Made by a program: the position numbers and the translations under genes
The notes under the pieces: generated by a model
Database searches by the model: none
Told to the model about the DNA's origin: nothing
What the model saw: the letters and a program-made list of their open reading frames with translations, nothing else
Shown here: one piece after another, positions 8,679 to 15,978 of the stretch
Numbering within the stretch: the stretch's first letter is position 1
Layout: each line of letters starts with the position of its first letter
NCBI RefSeq assembly: GCF_047250365.1
Contig: NZ_JBLBVL010000022.1
Location: forward strand, 1-64,000
DNA length: 64,000 bases
Origin: Thaumasiovibrio sp047250365
GTDB taxonomy: Bacteria; Pseudomonadota; Gammaproteobacteria; Enterobacterales; Vibrionaceae
Reading direction: 5' to 3'

Positions 8679-9415
8679 TGTCTGCAAACCGTATCCAAAA
8701 AGTATCGATTCTTCGTTACGACCCAATGAAAGATGCAGAACCATATCTGCAAACGTTCGAAGTACCATTTGACGACACAATGTCTGTGCTCGATGCTCTG
8801 GGCTACATCAAAGATAACCTAGACAAAGATCTGGCCTACCGTTGGTCTTGTCGTATGGCTATCTGTGGTTCATGTGGCCTGATGGTAGATAATGTGCCAA
8901 AACTGGCATGTAAGACTTTCCTACGTGATTACCCAAATGGCCTAACCATTGAGCCATTAGCCAACTTCGCGATTGAGAAAGACTTAATTGTTGATATGAC
9001 ACCATTCATCGAGCGTCTAGAAGCGATCAAACCTTATATCATCGGTAACGATCGCAAGCCTGAAGATGGTCCAAACAACCAAACACCAGCACAAATGGCA
9101 AAATATAAGCAATTTGCTGCTTGTATTAACTGTGGTCTTTGTTATGCCGCGTGTCCTCAGTTCGGCCTAAACCCTGAGTTTATCGGTCCAGCCGCTCTGA
9201 CCATGGCGCACCGCTACAACCTAGACAGCCGTGATAACGGCGCTGATGAGCGTATGAAGCTAATCAACGGCGACAATGGCGCATGGGGTTGTACTTTTGT
9301 AGGTTACTGTTCTGAAGTTTGTCCGAAGAGCGTGGATCCTGCCGCTGCAGTTAACCAAGGTAAAATCGAGTCGTCTAAAGACTTCGTTATTGCCATGATC
9401 AAACCGGAGGCCTAA
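8678..9415 (+). CDS. frdB: Fumarate reductase iron-sulfur subunit
   Basis: Electron-transfer subunit linking the membrane quinone site to FrdA. 245 residues. The N-terminal ferredoxin domain has the [2Fe-2S] cysteines in SCRMAICGSCGLMV and a later Cys. The C-terminal half has CINCGLCYAACP and CTFVGYCSEVCPK for the [4Fe-4S] and [3Fe-4S] clusters. Overlaps the frdA stop by one base and is followed two bases later by frdC. Confidence 0.97.
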   Translation: MSANRIQKVSILRYDPMKDAEPYLQTFEVPFDDTMSVLDALGYIKDNLDKDLAYRWSCRMAICGSCGLMVDNVPKLACKTFLRDYPNGLTIEPLANFAIEKDLIVDMTPFIERLEAIKPYIIGNDRKPEDGPNNQTPAQMAKYKQFAACINCGLCYAACPQFGLNPEFIGPAALTMAHRYNLDSRDNGADERMKLINGDNGAWGCTFVGYCSEVCPKSVDPAAAVNQGKIESSKDFVIAMIKPEA

Positions 9416-9417
9416 TT

Positions 9418-9801
9418 ATGAGCAATCGTAAGCCTTACGTTCGTGAAATGACGCGTACTTGGTGGAAAGATCACCCTTTCTACCGCTTTTACATGGTTCG
9501 TGAAGCCACTGTGCTACCACTGATCCTATTCACCCTGTTCCTAACTTTCGGTCTAGGCAGCTTAGTGCTAGGTGAAGCGGCGTGGGAAAGCTGGTTAGGC
9601 TTTATGAAAAACCCAATCGTTATCGCGATTAACATCGTTGCCCTAGCTGGTAGCCTGTTCCATGCGCAGACGTTCTTCAGCATGATGCCACAAGTAATGC
9701 CTATCAAATTGAAAGGCAAAACAATCGATAAGAAAGTGGTTGTGCTTGGTCAGTGGGCAGCGGTTGCCGCTATCTCACTTATTGTTCTAGTTCTGGTTTA
9801 A
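9418..9801 (+). CDS. frdC: Fumarate reductase membrane anchor subunit C
   Basis: 127-residue integral membrane subunit that with FrdD anchors the enzyme and forms the quinol site. It begins MSNRKPYVREMTRTWWKDHPFYRFYMVREATVLP, the characteristic FrdC amphipathic start, followed by three hydrophobic helices. Third gene of the frd operon with minimal spacing to both neighbours. Confidence 0.95.
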   Translation: MSNRKPYVREMTRTWWKDHPFYRFYMVREATVLPLILFTLFLTFGLGSLVLGEAAWESWLGFMKNPIVIAINIVALAGSLFHAQTFFSMMPQVMPIKLKGKTIDKKVVVLGQWAAVAAISLIVLVLV

Positions 9802-9811
9802 GGAGTTAATT

Positions 9812-10174
9812 GTGGTCAATCGCAATCCTAAACGTTCAGACGAGCCAGTATGGTGGGGCCTATTTGGTGCCGGTGGTACTTGGTTCGCAATGATCACACC
9901 AATTACCGTTTTGGTATTGGGTATCTTAGTACCAATGGGCATCATCAGTGCCGAGGCATTGAACTACGAGCGCGTTAGCGCGTTTGTTAGCAGCTGGATT
10001 GGTATGGCATTCACTGTGGGTACACTGGCTTTGCCAATGTGGCACGCTATGCACCGTATACACCACGGTATGCACGATCTGAAGTTCCACATCGGTACTG
10101 TTGGCAAAATCGCTTGCTATGTTGCAGCGTACACTGTGTCAATTTTAGCCGTTGTCTTCGTATTCATGGTATAA
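9812..10174 (+). CDS. frdD: Fumarate reductase membrane anchor subunit D
   Basis: 120-residue membrane anchor with three hydrophobic helices and the conserved RSDEPVWWGLFGAGG start and HRIHHGMHDLKFH loop. The GTG start at 9812 is preceded by an AAGGAG ribosome site. Last gene of the operon, followed by a strong terminator. Confidence 0.95.
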   Translation: MVNRNPKRSDEPVWWGLFGAGGTWFAMITPITVLVLGILVPMGIISAEALNYERVSAFVSSWIGMAFTVGTLALPMWHAMHRIHHGMHDLKFHIGTVGKIACYVAAYTVSILAVVFVFMV

Positions 10175-10194
10175 GCCAGTCGATACGAAATAAA

Positions 10195-10221
10195 AACACC
10201 GCCTTTGGGCGGTGTTTTTTT
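10195..10221. terminator. Bidirectional terminator between frdD and efp
   Basis: Stem AACACCGCC / GGCGGTGTT with loop TTTG, followed by a T-run on the plus strand and preceded by an A-run (10192-10196), so it can end both the frd operon and the convergent efp transcript. Confidence 0.9.
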
Positions 10222-10284
10222 ATCTCTGAGCATCAAGAAAATAAAAAGCGCATCACCATGTACGCGCCTATCTAACCTCGATGA

Positions 10285-10851
10285 CTACTTTACACGACTC
10301 ACATACTCGCCTGAGCGCGTATCCACCTTAATGGTTTCGCCAATCTGAATGAATAGAGGAACACGCACAACCGCACCAGTAATTAGTGTCGCAGGCTTGC
10401 CTCCGGTACCCTGAGTATCACCTTTTAGACCAGGATCTGTCTCTGTGACTTCAAGCTCAACAAAGTTTGGTGGCGTTACCGTAATAGGATTACCATTCCA
10501 CAACGTTAGCGTACAGCTGTCGTTCTCTTTCAGCCATTTCGCACTATCACCAACAGCTTTCATATCAGCACCAAGTTGCTCAAACGTTTCGCTGTTCATA
10601 AAGTGATAGAATTCACCATCGTTGTATAGGTAGTCTAGCTCCAGATCCATAACGTCAGCGACTTCTACCGTCTCGCCTGACTTAAAGGTTTTCTCTAGCA
10701 CCTTACCAGAAAGCAGCTTACGGATTTTCACGCGATTGAATGCCTGACCTTTACCCGGTTTAACATACTCGTTTTCGAGAATGACACAAGGCTCATTATC
10801 AAGCATAATTTTAAGACCGCCTTTAAACTCATTAGTGCTAACAGTAGCCAT
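10285..10851 (-). CDS. efp: Translation elongation factor P
   Basis: Three-domain tRNA-mimic that relieves ribosome stalling at polyproline. 188 residues, the family length. The modified lysine is Lys34 in the loop PGKGQ, the form beta-lysylated by EpmA/EpmB. The C-terminal OB domain ends GETIKVDTRSGEYVSRVK, the family signature. The start is supported by an AAGAGG site. It diverges from epmB across only 32 bp. Confidence 0.97.
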   Translation of the reverse strand: MATVSTNEFKGGLKIMLDNEPCVILENEYVKPGKGQAFNRVKIRKLLSGKVLEKTFKSGETVEVADVMDLELDYLYNDGEFYHFMNSETFEQLGADMKAVGDSAKWLKENDSCTLTLWNGNPITVTPPNFVELEVTETDPGLKGDTQGTGGKPATLITGAVVRVPLFIQIGETIKVDTRSGEYVSRVK

Positions 10852-10883
10852 TTTTTCCTCTTTCTATCTTCGAGTTAAATTTA

Positions 10884-11906
10884 ATGCCACACATCATAAC
10901 CCGAAACGTACCAACTGTTGAGCAAAACTGGCTGACAGAACTTGCGAATGCGATCACTGACCCCGATTCTTTACTGGCTCAACTTGATATCGATCCCACA
11001 CCGTATAAGGCTGGGTTTGATGCAAAACGTTTATTTGCCCTTCGTGTACCTCAAAGCTTTATTGATAGAATGGAAAAGGGCAACCCTAATGACCCATTAT
11101 TGCGTCAGGTTTTACCTCTCGTTGACGAGCTCACAACTCAGCCAGGGTACAGCCAGGATCCACTTAATGAACAAAACAACCAACAACCGGGGGTTTTGCA
11201 CAAATACCATAATCGCTGCCTGCTCATTGTAAAAGGCGGCTGTGCCATCAACTGCCGCTACTGCTTCCGGCGCCACTTTCCTTATCAAGACAACCGAGGA
11301 GGAAAGCGCCAATGGCAAGCTGCGCTGGATTACATCGCAACCCAGCCTGAACTTGATGAAGTCATCTTATCTGGCGGCGATCCATTAATGGCCAAAGATC
11401 ATGAGCTCGAATGGTTGCTAACAGCGCTCGCACAACTGCCTCACATCAAACGGCTACGGATCCACACCCGTTTACCTGTCGTAATACCTGCACGAATTAC
11501 AGAGACACTCTGTCAGCTCCTTGCGAAGAGCCGCTTTCAAGTCGTGCTCGTCACGCATATCAATCATCCCAATGAAATTGATGCTGCCTTCGTCAAGGCC
11601 ATGGCGAAATTGAAAGGAACAGGCGTCACATTGCTTAACCAAGGAGTATTGCTGAAAGGGGTCAATGACCATGCAGAGACACTCATAGCCCTGTCTAATC
11701 GGCTATTTGACGCTGGCATACTGCCTTATTACCTACATGTACTTGATAAGGTACAAGGCGCGGCACATTTCTATGTCAGTGATGAAACCGCGCGCTCGCT
11801 GCTACATAGCATCATGCAAAGGTTATCCGGATACTTAGTACCACAGCTAACACGTGAGATCGGCGGACGTATGAGCAAAACACCACTGGATTTACATCTC
11901 GAGTAG
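10884..11906 (+). CDS. epmB: EF-P beta-lysylation protein (lysine 2,3-aminomutase)
   Basis: Radical SAM, PLP-dependent aminomutase (YjeK) making (R)-beta-lysine for EpmA. 340 residues. The radical-SAM cysteines are C120, C124 and C127 in GGCAINCRYCFRRHF. SGGDPLMAKDHELEWLL and HVLDKVQGAAHF are family hallmarks, the latter containing the PLP lysine. The region LFALRVPQSFIDRMEKGNPNDPLLRQ aligns well with enteric EpmB. Transcribed away from efp. Confidence 0.96.
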   Translation: MPHIITRNVPTVEQNWLTELANAITDPDSLLAQLDIDPTPYKAGFDAKRLFALRVPQSFIDRMEKGNPNDPLLRQVLPLVDELTTQPGYSQDPLNEQNNQQPGVLHKYHNRCLLIVKGGCAINCRYCFRRHFPYQDNRGGKRQWQAALDYIATQPELDEVILSGGDPLMAKDHELEWLLTALAQLPHIKRLRIHTRLPVVIPARITETLCQLLAKSRFQVVLVTHINHPNEIDAAFVKAMAKLKGTGVTLLNQGVLLKGVNDHAETLIALSNRLFDAGILPYYLHVLDKVQGAAHFYVSDETARSLLHSIMQRLSGYLVPQLTREIGGRMSKTPLDLHLE

Positions 11907-11963
11907 CTTTGCTTATCTCAATGCATCAATAAGAATAAGGCGAAGCGCTTCTGGTGAGCGCAT

Positions 11964-12283
11964 ATAAAAGAACGGGCGCGACTTACGTCGCGCCCTGAGG
12001 TCTTACTCGCAGCAATCCTGCTACAACGATGCTCCCTGCATCATCCATAATTAGTATGCTGAATCCATCAGCGCTATCCATAATCTTCGTCCTGAAGAGT
12101 TCCTTGGCGTCCTGACCCGTCAATGCATCCTTATTGACTCTCTCGACCTTCCTGGCGGTGTCCTATCTTTATCCTAAAGAGGTTCCTACACATCCCTGCC
12201 AATGGTTCATCCTCGACCACTGCTTCTCTTCCTGAGGCGCCTATCCATGACTTGTCCTGTCCTTGTCACCTCCGTGATGACAT
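11964..12283 (-). ncRNA. csrB: CsrB-family CsrA-sequestering small RNA, copy A
   Basis: About 320 nt on the minus strand with no protein-coding potential and about 20 GGA motifs, many as CAGGA/AAGGA in loops of short hairpins (for example CTTCAGGACGAAG). This is the defining pattern of CsrB/CsrC/RsmZ RNAs, which titrate the translational regulator CsrA. Near the 3' end GATGCAGGGAGCATC and AGCAGGATTGCT precede the terminator, much as in E. coli CsrB. The 5' end is inferred from a -10 box TATTCT. It shares a 28-nt identical block (12136-12163) with copy B. Confidence 0.93.
11966..11995 (-). terminator. Terminator of csrB copy A
   Basis: On the minus strand GGGCGCGAC / GTCGCGCCC with a 4-nt loop (stems 11987-11995 and 11974-11982), followed by GTTCTTTTAT. 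The same stem sequence ends copy B. Confidence 0.92.
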
Positions 12284-12288
12284 GGTTA

Positions 12289-12317
12289 AGAATACGATAT
12301 TCTGGCGACAGAAAAAG
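12289..12317 (-). promoter_or_regulatory. Predicted promoter of csrB copy A
   Basis: -10 box TATTCT at 12294-12289 read on the minus strand. The -35 region 17 bp upstream (CTTTTT) is poor, as expected for an activator-dependent promoter. Predicted start near 12283. Confidence 0.55.
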
Positions 12318-12438
12318 CCCTCTGCACGTAGTCGATTATCCGGCGAAGTGGTAGGAGGTCTACAATATAATTATAAGCATTTGATAGAAAATAAATAATT
12401 TCTGGATATCGGTATATTTACCATCTTAACGATCTAAA

Positions 12439-12470
12439 AAGTCCCACGTTACTGTGAGAGATCTCTTACA
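12439..12470 (-). promoter_or_regulatory. GacA/VarA/UvrY box and flanking element for csrB copy A
   Basis: TGTGAGAGATCTCTTACA at 12453-12470 is a near-perfect dyad matching the response-regulator box TGTAAG-N6-CTTACA known upstream of csr/rsm RNAs. Its centre is about 178 bp upstream of the predicted start. A second element, AAGTCCCAC (plus strand, 12439-12447), lies five bases away; the same element at the same spacing is present at copy B. Confidence 0.85.
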
Positions 12471-12587
12471 AACATAACGGCAAATTATGAAAATCGCTAC
12501 CAGCACGGCTCATGCAAATAAGAGCAGGCGGTACAATAAGGGGTTGAGTTATGAGGATGAAACGGTAACGTGTTTTTAGAGCGCACA

Positions 12588-12618
12588 TAAAAGAGCGGGC
12601 GCGACTTGCGTCGCGCCC
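12588..12618 (-). terminator. Terminator of csrB copy B
   Basis: Minus-strand stem GGGCGCGAC / GTCGCGCCC (12610-12618 and 12597-12605), loop of 4, followed by GCTCTTTTATG. Confidence 0.92.
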
Positions 12619-12994
12619 TAAGTTTTACTTGCAGCAATCCAGCTACTATGGTGCTCCCTGCATCATTCCATGATTAGTATGCTGCATCCATTCAGCGCTT
12701 CCGTATACTTCATCCTGAAGCTGTCCTAGTCATCCTGACTTGTCGATACATCCTTATCGACTCTCTCGACCTTCCTGGCGGTGTCCCTGACTTCGTCCTG
12801 AAGCGTTCCTTCCTCTGTCCTAGAGGTGTTCCTTCGTCATCCTGACACAGCGTCAATCCTGACTCTGTCTACAACATCCTGTTGTGGTCCTTTTTACGTC
12901 CTTGCCAGTTAACTCATCCTGAGCCACTGATTCTCATCCTGAGATTACCAATTCCGTTGCGGTTCCTGTTCCGTTCTGTCGTCATCCTGTCGAC
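12588..12994 (-). ncRNA. csrB: CsrB-family CsrA-sequestering small RNA, copy B
   Basis: About 407 nt on the minus strand with about 27 GGA motifs, many in hairpin loops (for example CTCAGGATGAG, TCAGGATGAC, ACAACAGGATGTTGT). The predicted transcript begins GTCGACAGGATGACGAC; E. coli CsrB also begins GTCGACAGG. It lies 300 bp upstream of copy A on the same strand and carries its own terminator, promoter and GacA box, so it is a separate gene. Being longer, it may bind more CsrA per molecule. A 28-nt block (12759-12786) is identical to copy A; elsewhere the two have diverged. Confidence 0.94.
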
Positions 12995-12998
12995 AAAG

Positions 12999-13027
12999 AG
13001 AATATTACGCTATTAGAGAGGGATTAA
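12999..13027 (-). promoter_or_regulatory. Predicted promoter of csrB copy B
   Basis: -10 box TATTCT at 13004-12999 on the minus strand, identical to copy A, with a weak -35 (TTAATC) 17 bp upstream. Predicted start at or near the G at 12994. Confidence 0.6.
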
Positions 13028-13151
13028 AAGTATGTCTCTCTGCTCGAACTCTACCTAGACACTTTTCCATTATTAACCATTAAATATCATTACCAATAAA
13101 AACAGTAACATATGTCGACATAACGTCCTTTTTCTTACTTATAAGACGGTC

Positions 13152-13183
13152 AACTCCCACACCTTTGTAAGAGATCTCGCACA
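13152..13183 (-). promoter_or_regulatory. GacA/VarA/UvrY box and flanking element for csrB copy B
   Basis: TGTAAGAGATCTCGCACA at 13166-13183 matches the TGTAAG-N6-CTTACA dyad with two changes in one arm. Its centre is about 180 bp upstream of the predicted start, almost the same distance as at copy A. AACTCCCAC (13152-13160) lies five bases away, differing from the copy A element at one base. Confidence 0.85.
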
Positions 13184-13384
13184 CGATGTTAAGCAAAGTA
13201 CCCACCCTTTACTAAGTTATCTTCCATACAACACCAAACATACGCTCACCGCATGTATTGAGATAAAACGCCGATCAAATGACATAATACTTATAGCTAA
13301 GATACCTTAGGGCTTCTTTGGTGGGTGCACGGTCTCTATCGGTGGGCAGAGTACATACGAATTAGCTTCTATTTACCAGGTTCT

Positions 13385-14275
13385 CTAAGTGAGGATAATC
13401 TCAGCATGTTGGGTGAGTATCTCTAGCGTACTTGCAATCTCATCGGTCAATTCATCAGACAGCGCATAAAACACGCAAACCCCCTGACTATAATCTCGAT
13501 CCGTATCGCTAAGGCACATTTTTTTCAGCTGTCCTGATGCTACCCTTGGTGCTGCTGTCGTATTCGTCAATGCCATCCACCCTCTCTCTTTTAAACACTC
13601 CACAGCAAGATCAATCGTCCCTACGCGTTCAATGTCATTACCCAGCTCAAAACTAGCAAGCTCCCCTGGCAACGTTGTTTGCAGCTGCAGCTGCGGTAAC
13701 ATTCTCAGCTCATCCATAGTAACTGAGTGGCGCATAGCCAGCGCAGAATCCGGGTGACAATAGCTGGCAACCGTCATACTCCCCATGTACTTAGATTGCA
13801 GGCGTGCCTTGGTTCTGGGGCTATTTTCTGTTGCCATGATAGCGAGGTGGCATTCCCCAGACTCGATAGCTTGATAAGCTTCATGTCGATTCGCTACCAG
13901 CAGATGAACCTTTAAGCTTGGGAAGTGGAGCTTAATCTTAGTCGCGAGCTGAGCAAGCCAACATGCAGGGATCATGACATCATAGTAAATCGTGAGATCA
14001 TCAAGAGGCCGACTCAGTAACGAAAATGCGGCTAAAGAGAAGTCTTCTACTTGTTTCGTCGCATTTGCAGCTCGCTGATACAGCTTATGCGCCGCTGCTG
14101 TTGGTGCCGCTTTCCTTCCAGAGATCGAAAACAGTGGCACGCCAATCGTATCTTCTAGCATCATCACATGCTCGCGGATAGTGCTACGCTCTTTGTTTGC
14201 TGCTCGACCCGCGGCACTATAAGAACCATGTTGATAGACCAGTGTAAAAGCCTGTATCTGTTCAATGGAGATCAT
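13385..14275 (-). CDS. LysR-family transcriptional regulator
   Basis: 296 residues. The N-terminal winged helix-turn-helix (about 1-60) reads MISIEQIQAFTLVYQHGSYSAAGRAANKERSTIREHV, followed by the linker helix and a periplasmic-binding-like effector domain (about 90-290). The HTH is slightly atypical (KERSTIREH in place of the common QSAVSRQ recognition motif). It lies downstream of and on the same strand as the serine hydrolase gene, with a terminator between. Its target and inducer are unknown; nothing divergent adjoins it. Confidence 0.85.
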   Translation of the reverse strand: MISIEQIQAFTLVYQHGSYSAAGRAANKERSTIREHVMMLEDTIGVPLFSISGRKAAPTAAAHKLYQRAANATKQVEDFSLAAFSLLSRPLDDLTIYYDVMIPACWLAQLATKIKLHFPSLKVHLLVANRHEAYQAIESGECHLAIMATENSPRTKARLQSKYMGSMTVASYCHPDSALAMRHSVTMDELRMLPQLQLQTTLPGELASFELGNDIERVGTIDLAVECLKERGWMALTNTTAAPRVASGQLKKMCLSDTDRDYSQGVCVFYALSDELTDEIASTLEILTQHAEIILT

Positions 14276-14320
14276 TTAAAATACCACTAATACTCTAAAG
14301 ATAAATTATCTATAGCTTAC

Positions 14321-14356
14321 AACAAAAGGGTGCCAAGCTTCTCACTTGGCACCCTT
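14321..14356 (-). terminator. Terminator of the serine hydrolase gene
   Basis: Perfect 12-bp stem AAGGGTGCCAAG / CTTGGCACCCTT (14326-14337, 14345-14356) with a 7-nt loop, followed on the minus strand by TTGTTGT. Separates the hydrolase from LysR. Confidence 0.85.
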
Positions 14357-14393
14357 CTCATAGCAACTTGTTGATTGATATTACTGTCGTCGG

Positions 14394-15764
14394 CTATTTA
14401 TCACTTAGCATTTCTGCCGCCGCACGGAAATAAGCAGGAACCTTAATTTCACCGTAAGGTGGAACATACGGAACAGCAGAGAAGTAAACAGCAGCGAAAT
14501 CACGCTCAGGATCAATATAGATACCTTGACCGGTATTACCATGCTTGTACATCGCACCATCTTCGTAGAACCAGTCAAATTGATAGCCGCCTTTAACCGG
14601 TTTCGTACCTGAAATAGCGAGTGCTTGCCCCTCTTTTGCACCACCAACAAATGCCTCGGCGTCACCGGATGAACGGATCTGTTGTAATAGCGATGGCGTT
14701 ACCACTTGCTCGTGCGCGACCTTATCCCAACTTGGCGTATACATGGTCGCGTACATGGCAAAGTCTTCCAGCGTTGAAGACACAATGCCCAAGTTTAGCG
14801 GTGCACCATCTTGTGAAAGGTGAACCGCTAATGGCATACGCGCGCCAAGTTGGCCCCAAATACGCTCTTCAAAGACATCAGAGACACGCTTACCGGTCAC
14901 TTCTTGAATAATCATCCCCAATACGTGCGTATTCAATGACGAGTAACGGAAACGCGCACCTGGCTGCTCATCTTCTAATGGTTGCACATCGCGTAGCGCG
15001 TCAAGCCAATGCGGGCGCTCAATTGATGTATCGGTCGGAGTCACCGTGCTTCCTACAAAGCGTACAAAGACACCTTCTGGATCAAGGATGGAAGAGTTTG
15101 TCTCCTCATGGTCCAAACCAGCGGTATGGTTTAGCAGATTCAGAACGGTTGGCTCATCCCACGCAGTCCCTTTTAGCGCTGGTACGTATTGAGTAACAGA
15201 GGCATTTACATCTACTTTACCCTCTTCGACGAGCATCGCAAATACTAGCCCTGTTAGGGTTTTGCTAGACGACATCCAAATATGCATGTCAGAAGGGCTC
15301 ATCCCAGGGTAAGACTCATAGACAACCTCCCCCTTGTGGATCATCATCACACCCTGGGTGCGGAAAAGAGGATCGATAACATAGTCGTTCAACGCCATTG
15401 GCCCTTTGCTGTCCGTGTCGACAACCAACTCGCCAATCGATGCTTGAAGGTTACGATTTAGCATCTTTTGCTGAGGGTGTGGGTTCACCATATCGGTACG
15501 CATTACCGTTGACCAATTGGTTAGGTAGTAAAGCGTATGGTCGCCGCCCATCTGAGCGTGAAAACTTTCAAAGCTATTGTAAGCTTCCTGAATAAAGTCA
15601 GCATCAAACCCCTCTTTCACTTGGGTTACTGGCATGGTTAGCGTTGCGCCAGGCGCTGCCAAATATTCCGCTAAAGGGTGATCGGCAGGAACAGCAGCAT
15701 AGGCCGTCATCGATACCGTTGATGCAACGGCCAATGCTAGTGCTTTAACATTTAGCTTTTTCAT
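14394..15764 (-). CDS. Exported serine hydrolase, beta-lactamase/penicillin-binding-like family
   Basis: 456 residues from the Met at 15764, chosen because it starts a clean signal peptide (MKKLNVKALALAVASTVSMTAYA) and has an AGGAAAG site; an upstream Met adds 14 charged residues. The class C beta-lactamase/esterase fold motifs are visible: SxxK as S165-S-S-K168, Y274-S-S in the second motif, and HGN in place of KTG near the C-terminus. Such proteins are periplasmic esterases, D-aminopeptidases or carboxypeptidase-like enzymes; a true beta-lactamase activity is not implied. It has its own terminator, and the LysR gene downstream may or may not regulate it. Confidence 0.85.
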   Translation of the reverse strand: MKKLNVKALALAVASTVSMTAYAAVPADHPLAEYLAAPGATLTMPVTQVKEGFDADFIQEAYNSFESFHAQMGGDHTLYYLTNWSTVMRTDMVNPHPQQKMLNRNLQASIGELVVDTDSKGPMALNDYVIDPLFRTQGVMMIHKGEVVYESYPGMSPSDMHIWMSSSKTLTGLVFAMLVEEGKVDVNASVTQYVPALKGTAWDEPTVLNLLNHTAGLDHEETNSSILDPEGVFVRFVGSTVTPTDTSIERPHWLDALRDVQPLEDEQPGARFRYSSLNTHVLGMIIQEVTGKRVSDVFEERIWGQLGARMPLAVHLSQDGAPLNLGIVSSTLEDFAMYATMYTPSWDKVAHEQVVTPSLLQQIRSSGDAEAFVGGAKEGQALAISGTKPVKGGYQFDWFYEDGAMYKHGNTGQGIYIDPERDFAAVYFSAVPYVPPYGEIKVPAYFRAAAEMLSDK

Positions 15765-15901
15765 TTTGTGTCTTTCCTCTAAAGGTATTACCGCTTGACT
15801 CATCAATATGAGGAAAGTTTATCGGTTACCCACTTGTTTACAATGCAATCACGTAGGGGAAAGCACGACAAATAGTGTGACATCGGATGCTCGATAAAAA
15901 G

Positions 15902-15937
15902 AAAAACGCCCGCAAGGCAATGCCTTACGGGCGTTTT
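15902..15937 (-). terminator. Terminator of groES-groEL
   Basis: Inverted repeat AAAACGCCCG / CGGGCGTTTT around a partly paired AAGGCAATGCCTT centre. On the minus strand it runs into TTTTTCTTTTT. Confidence 0.85.
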
Positions 15938-15978
15938 AAACTATTCTGATCTTCTATGAAGCGACTAACTATGGATGA

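Noticed and set aside
12001..13000. TCCTG-rich repeats resembling a CRISPR array or VNTR
   Set aside because: The repeat unit is only 5-7 bp with irregular spacing and no constant spacers. Read on the minus strand it is the GGA-loop pattern of CsrB RNAs with terminators and promoters.
14394..15764. True class C beta-lactamase
   Set aside because: The SxxK and Y-x-x motifs are shared by many esterases and peptidases, and the KTG motif is replaced by HGN; resistance function is not supported.
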